A DNA stretch of 64,000 nt. It comes from Strongylocentrotus purpuratus. Lineage: Eukaryota > Echinodermata > Echinoidea > Camarodonta > Strongylocentrotidae. Position numbers and translations under genes: made by a program. The DNA is taken from NCBI RefSeq assembly GCF_000002235.5, contig NW_022145613.1:3152001-3216000 (forward strand), written 5' to 3'. The notes under the pieces were generated by a model. It made no database searches. It was not told the origin of the DNA and saw only the letters and a list, made by a program, of their open reading frames with translations. Within the stretch, counting starts at the first letter, position 1. Each line of letters starts with the position of its first letter. This document shows, in pieces, positions 60,481 through 64,000 of this stretch.

Positions 60481-61605
60481 ATGCAGACGGACTTCGACAT
60501 GCAGACGGAGATTTTCGAGCAGGGAGCCGATGAGTCGACGGGGACTGATCCGGCGGAATCCCTGGTGGGCAAAGTCGCCGCCCAGTCCGCAGAACTTAGG
60601 AAGCTTTCTTCCAAGATGTCTCGGTTTATGGATGTTATGTCCACAAATCAAAATGAGACAGTCCCACGTGCGAAGCATGGGGGCGATTTACCTGATGATG
60701 ACTTGCTCAGCATTTTCGCTGATAACAGTGTATCTATTTGTTCGTCGCCAAGCAGGGCGGATAGTTACGACCCTGAGTTGGATCTATTGGAGACACCGGG
60801 TGTGGTGGAATCGAATGTAGTTTCGAGTTTCTTTCCACCCGATTGTGACCTGTATAAGGGCACATTGGATTTCAGATCGCCTGTGTCTGATAGCCTGGCG
60901 GCTCGCATGACCAAAGCAGTAACGCTTCCTCCGAAGAAGGAAAGCATTGAGAAGATTGCTACTCAATATCTTACACCGGAGAATGCTCCAGCGGTTTGCA
61001 CGCCGAGGATTCCCCAGGAACTGTGGGGCTCAATTCCACCGAATTATCGTGCTGCCGATAGTCGTGCACAGAAGTTGCAGACTCATATTGTGAAAGGTTT
61101 GCTTCCCTATGCGGAGATTCTTTCAGAGTTACAGAGCGCAGCTTCGGAGAAGCGCGATGTGGATACCAACCGCATTAAGCGTCTCGCCCTCGACGGTATC
61201 ACACTAAGCGGTTTTGCCTCCTACGAAGTGAGCATGAGGCGTAGGGAAGAATTGAAGCCCTCTTTAAACCCCAAGTACAAGGGTATTTGCAGCCGTTCAG
61301 TATCGGTATCTGAGGGCCTCTTTGGAAGTGAATTTCAAGCGACCCTTAAAGGGGTCGGAGACTCGTTTCTGGTCAGTCAGAAAATTTCGCCTCAGAACTT
61401 CAGGGGGCGTGCCAAGCGCAACTATCAGCGACCAGCCCCATATCGGCAGGACAAGCGGGATTATTCTCGTTTTTCGAGGGATCGCAACGGCGGCCCATCT
61501 GGATTTAAGGAGTTTCGCGCCCCAGCGACAGTTTCCAAGGCTCCACAGTCCAAGTACAACGCAGATCGGGGCAAGTTTAACAAGCCCGGTTTCCCAAAAA
61601 ACTAG
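60481..61605 (+). CDS. DIRS ORF1 (Gag-like protein)
   Basis: 374 residues starting MQTDFDMQTEIFEQGADEST. The first 150 residues are acidic and probably flexible; the central part (about 150-290, with ENAPAVCTPRIPQELWGSIP) looks folded. The C-terminal 70 residues are strongly basic with Arg, Pro, Tyr and Phe (RGRAKRNYQRPAPYRQDKRD), fitting nucleic-acid binding. It occupies the ORF1 position of DIRS elements and is assumed to package element RNA. No zinc knuckle is seen. The ATG is the first after the TATA box. Frames on the opposite strand are shadows. Confidence 0.8.
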   Translation: MQTDFDMQTEIFEQGADESTGTDPAESLVGKVAAQSAELRKLSSKMSRFMDVMSTNQNETVPRAKHGGDLPDDDLLSIFADNSVSICSSPSRADSYDPELDLLETPGVVESNVVSSFFPPDCDLYKGTLDFRSPVSDSLAARMTKAVTLPPKKESIEKIATQYLTPENAPAVCTPRIPQELWGSIPPNYRAADSRAQKLQTHIVKGLLPYAEILSELQSAASEKRDVDTNRIKRLALDGITLSGFASYEVSMRRREELKPSLNPKYKGICSRSVSVSEGLFGSEFQATLKGVGDSFLVSQKISPQNFRGRAKRNYQRPAPYRQDKRDYSRFSRDRNGGPSGFKEFRAPATVSKAPQSKYNADRGKFNKPGFPKN

Positions 61606-61711
61606 TAAGTGACCTTTCCCAGTCAGGGAGACTCAGGTTTTTCAAAGATGAGTGGTCGCGTCTGACGTCTGTTTCTTGGGTTTTAGACGCAATCGGTGGT
61701 TATAAAATTGA

Positions 61712-63613
61712 TTTTTGCTCTCTTCCTTTTCAACGTTGCTCACCGAGCAATTACGTATAGAGAAGGAAGCAATTAGTAGGGAGATTGTTTCCCTTCTCGA
61801 GAAAAATGCAATTAGAAAAACATCTAGACAGGACCTTGTTTTCTTGTCTTCTATTTTCACGATTCCGAAGAAATCGGGAGAACGCAGACCAGTCATTAAT
61901 TTGAAAAACCTGAACACTTTTGTCAAGTATGATCATTTTAAAATGGAAACGTTTAAAAATGTTCAAGATCTGATGATGCAATCTGATTTCATGACCTCAA
62001 TTGATTTGAGGGACGCTTATTTTTCAATCCCGATTCATGAAGATCATCACCGTTTCTTAGGTTTTTCGTGGGAGAAGGCCTATTATTGTTTTCAATGTTT
62101 ACCATTTGGACTAAGCTCAGCACCTAGAGTATTTACAAAAGTTTTGAAACCGGTGATGGCCGCTATAAGATGCAGGGGCATTCGTTCTATGATTTATTTG
62201 GATGATATAATTATTTTCGCTAATTCGAGGCAAGCAAGTCTCGAGCACACTAGTTTTGTGTGTAATTTATTATCATCTTTGGGATTCGAAATAAATTTCG
62301 AGAAGTCTTGTTTATCCCCTAAAACTGACACAACTTATCTGGGTTTCTGCATTGATTCGGCTAGTATGTCGATAAGTTTACCTGGTGAGAAGGTGGAGAA
62401 ATTGAAATCAGTAGGAAGCTCTATTCTAGCTTCGAATCGGGTCATTGTTCGGGACCTTGCGAAGTTCATTGGCATTATTGTTTCTTCCTTTGAGGCCTTT
62501 CCAAAAGGGAGGATTCATTACCGCAAATTGGAATCTTTCAAAACTAAAGCGCTTGAATCTTCAGGTGGGAATTTCGATTCTTTTGTGTCTCTCAATACCG
62601 ACGCATTATGCGAAATTCAATGGTGGCTCTCGATCCCATCGGATGCATTCACTACGCCCGCTAAAATGCCTCCTATCAGCATCACATTACGTACAGATGC
62701 AAGTAGCACGGGATGGGGAGCTTTCTGTGAGAATGATTATTCATTTTCTCAAGGGGTTTGGTCATCTAAATATGCCGATCTACATATTAATGTTCTGGAA
62801 TTGCTTGCAATTCAACACGCATTATCACCATTATGCAATTCACGGATGAATGCCCATATTCATATTAAGTCTGATAATAGTTCCGCCGTATCTTATATTA
62901 AGAAGTTTGGTGGGCGTATCTCCATGTTAGATGGAATCTCCCGGGCCATTTGGTCATGGTGTTTTGAACGTAATATTTGGCTTTCTGCATCTCACCTGGC
63001 TGGGATTGCAAATATTGAGGCAGACACGCTTTCACGTAGAGATCTAAACAAAGAGCTTCATCTTTGTCCCGATAGGTTTTTCTCTATTTGTCAGCATTTC
63101 AATGTATGTCTCGACGTTGATTTGTTTTCTTCTCGTTTCAACAATCAATTACCATGTTATGTAACCTGGAAGTATGACCCTTGTGCTTTTGCAGTAGATG
63201 CTTTTACCATCTCTTGGAATGCATTGAACATATATCTCTTTCCTCCTTTTTGTCTTCTTACTAGGGTCTTGCAGAAGCTTCGGGAGGACAAGGTGGACAT
63301 TGCCCTTCTAATCGCTCCTTTGTGGCGAGCCCAGCCATGGTATCCCATGATCCTTCAGTTACTTGTCGCCCCACCCCTTCTACTACCTCCGAACTCTCTC
63401 GTGGGACATTCAAACCCATTCCCAAACCTCAAGCTAACCGCCTGGATTATCTCAACAAAGGTTGGCGCTCAGCGGGCCTTTCGGAACACGCTTCCAGCCT
63501 CATCGCCCTCTCTTGGCGAGATGGAACCAACAAACAATATGAATCGGCTTGGCAACAGTGGCTTCGCTGGTGTGATTCACAATCGCTTGATCCCTTTGAC
63601 TCGTGTATTGTAA
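61712..63613 (+). CDS. DIRS reverse transcriptase-RNase H
   Basis: A ~633-codon open frame. Reverse transcriptase: SGERRPVINLKNLN (about 54-67), IDLRDAYFSIPI (96-107), LPFGLSSAPRVFTK (129-142) and catalytic YLDD (161-164). RNase H: TDAS (327-330), ELLAIQHAL (362-370), SDNSSAV (386-392) and ADTLSR (436-441). These residues bind the catalytic metals in each domain. The C-terminal ~180 residues (from about 445) are the DIRS-specific extension, overlapping the recombinase frame by 277 bases. There is no early ATG, so initiation is unclear. Residue numbers count from codon 61,715. Confidence 0.93.
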   Translation, partial: FLLSSFSTLLTEQLRIEKEAISREIVSLLEKNAIRKTSRQDLVFLSSIFTIPKKSGERRPVINLKNLNTFVKYDHFKMETFKNVQDLMMQSDFMTSIDLRDAYFSIPIHEDHHRFLGFSWEKAYYCFQCLPFGLSSAPRVFTKVLKPVMAAIRCRGIRSMIYLDDIIIFANSRQASLEHTSFVCNLLSSLGFEINFEKSCLSPKTDTTYLGFCIDSASMSISLPGEKVEKLKSVGSSILASNRVIVRDLAKFIGIIVSSFEAFPKGRIHYRKLESFKTKALESSGGNFDSFVSLNTDALCEIQWWLSIPSDAFTTPAKMPPISITLRTDASSTGWGAFCENDYSFSQGVWSSKYADLHINVLELLAIQHALSPLCNSRMNAHIHIKSDNSSAVSYIKKFGGRISMLDGISRAIWSWCFERNIWLSASHLAGIANIEADTLSRRDLNKELHLCPDRFFSICQHFNVCLDVDLFSSRFNNQLPCYVTWKYDPCAFAVDAFTISWNALNIYLFPPFCLLTRVLQKLREDKVDIALLIAPLWRAQPWYPMILQLLVAPPLLLPPNSLVGHSNPFPNLKLTAWIISTKVGAQRAFRNTLPASSPSLGEMEPTNNMNRLGNSGFAGVIHNRLIPLTRVL

Positions 63614-64000
63614 ACGTGATTAATTTTCTTAGTGCTCAACAGGGTTTAGGAAAATCCTACTCTACTATTAATTCTTATCGTTCTGGCCTTTCTTCTGTAC
63701 TACCACCAATGGAAGGCTTTCCAGTTGGCAAGCATCCCATGGTAATAAGATTATTGAAGGGGATATTTAATGCAAACCCTCCTAAACCAAGGTACCAAAG
63801 CACGTGGGAAGTCTCCAGGGTTTTGGATTATTTGTGTTCAATGGCAGAAAATTATCAACTTTCTTTGTTTCATTTGAGTCAAAAACTTGTGTCGTTAGTC
63901 GCACTTGTTACAGCGCAACGTACACAGACTCTCAATCATTTAGATATCTCTTTCATGCACATTTCAGATGATCGTGCAGTTTTTCAGGTCATGGATGTCT
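63337..64000 (+). CDS. DIRS tyrosine recombinase (partial, runs off the window)
   Basis: From an ATG at 63,337 a frame stays open to the window edge (221 codons). It begins MVSHDPSVTCRPTPSTTSEL. The core-binding (SAM-like) domain includes SLIALSWRDGTNKQYESAWQ, QWLRWC and YSTINSYRSGLSSVLPP. The catalytic domain opens with LVSLVALVTAQRTQTLNHLD, where the Arg is the first active-site residue. In DIRS elements this enzyme inserts a circular DNA intermediate in place of an integrase, without target duplication. The His-x-x-Arg and Tyr motifs lie beyond the window. Confidence 0.9.
   Translation, partial: MVSHDPSVTCRPTPSTTSELSRGTFKPIPKPQANRLDYLNKGWRSAGLSEHASSLIALSWRDGTNKQYESAWQQWLRWCDSQSLDPFDSCIVNVINFLSAQQGLGKSYSTINSYRSGLSSVLPPMEGFPVGKHPMVIRLLKGIFNANPPKPRYQSTWEVSRVLDYLCSMAENYQLSLFHLSQKLVSLVALVTAQRTQTLNHLDISFMHISDDRAVFQVMDV

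Larger units (their letters stand above)
60380..64000 (+). mobile_element. DIRS retrotransposon, left 3.6 kb
   Basis: Gene order ORF1, RT-RNase H, then an overlapping tyrosine recombinase identifies the DIRS order. A TATA-type box (CCTTATAAATAGGG, 60,432) precedes ORF1. The left inverted terminal repeat must lie left of this but I could not fix its edge; the right end is beyond the window. What is visible looks whole, with long open frames, suggesting a young copy. Confidence 0.9.

Overview
The window is genomic DNA of an animal, probably a marine invertebrate deuterostome with an echinoderm favoured. The evidence is long introns with GT/AG borders, a CYP46A1-like P450, CR1-like LINEs, Penelope, Gypsy and DIRS retroelements, many hAT, mariner and Harbinger-like MITEs, and a great excess of the palindromic motif TACATGTA. 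The species call is inference. No prokaryotic features are present.

The main host gene is a complete cytochrome P450 on the minus strand, 45,551 down to 14,618. I assembled it from 13 short exons whose splice phases all agree. They encode 503 residues with an N-terminal membrane anchor, the I-helix AGQETT, the K-helix KETLR, a PERF motif and the haem loop FSLGARSCIG. It resembles vertebrate CYP46A1 (cholesterol 24-hydroxylase) from end to end. Only about 1.5 kb of its 31 kb is coding; most of the rest is transposon.

Layout. 1-1.6 kb: the last exon of an unrecognised plus-strand gene and two exons of an unrecognised minus-strand gene, converging. 1.6-14.5 kb: little coding; foldback elements, a LINE fragment, a MITE inside a fresh tandem duplication, a (CAT)n tract and a GC-rich element next to the P450 3' end. 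14.6-45.6 kb: the P450 gene. Its introns hold a young LTR element with matching LTRs (16.1-20.1 kb), a CR1-like LINE (22.4-24.0 kb), two mariner-type foldbacks, a Penelope fragment (28.7-29.6 kb), a 4.5-kb hAT element with a perfect 8-bp target duplication (29.6-34.2 kb), hAT MITEs and a partial Gypsy fossil with gag (42.6-45 kb). 46-53 kb: nested repeats, including a 4.4-kb inverted-repeat element, a telomere-like MITE and a LINE tail. 53.3-55.1 kb: a polypurine tandem array. 55.7-59.3 kb: G/C-run repeats, a 626-bp tandem duplication, a hAT transposase C-terminus and a hairpin-forming minisatellite. 60.3-64.0 kb: a DIRS retrotransposon with ORF1, RT-RNase H and the start of a tyrosine recombinase, running off the right edge.

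The P450 is the only gene whose job can be stated: an ER-membrane sterol hydroxylase by family analogy. Most of the other sequence is layered mobile DNA, with several datable insertions of one element into another.
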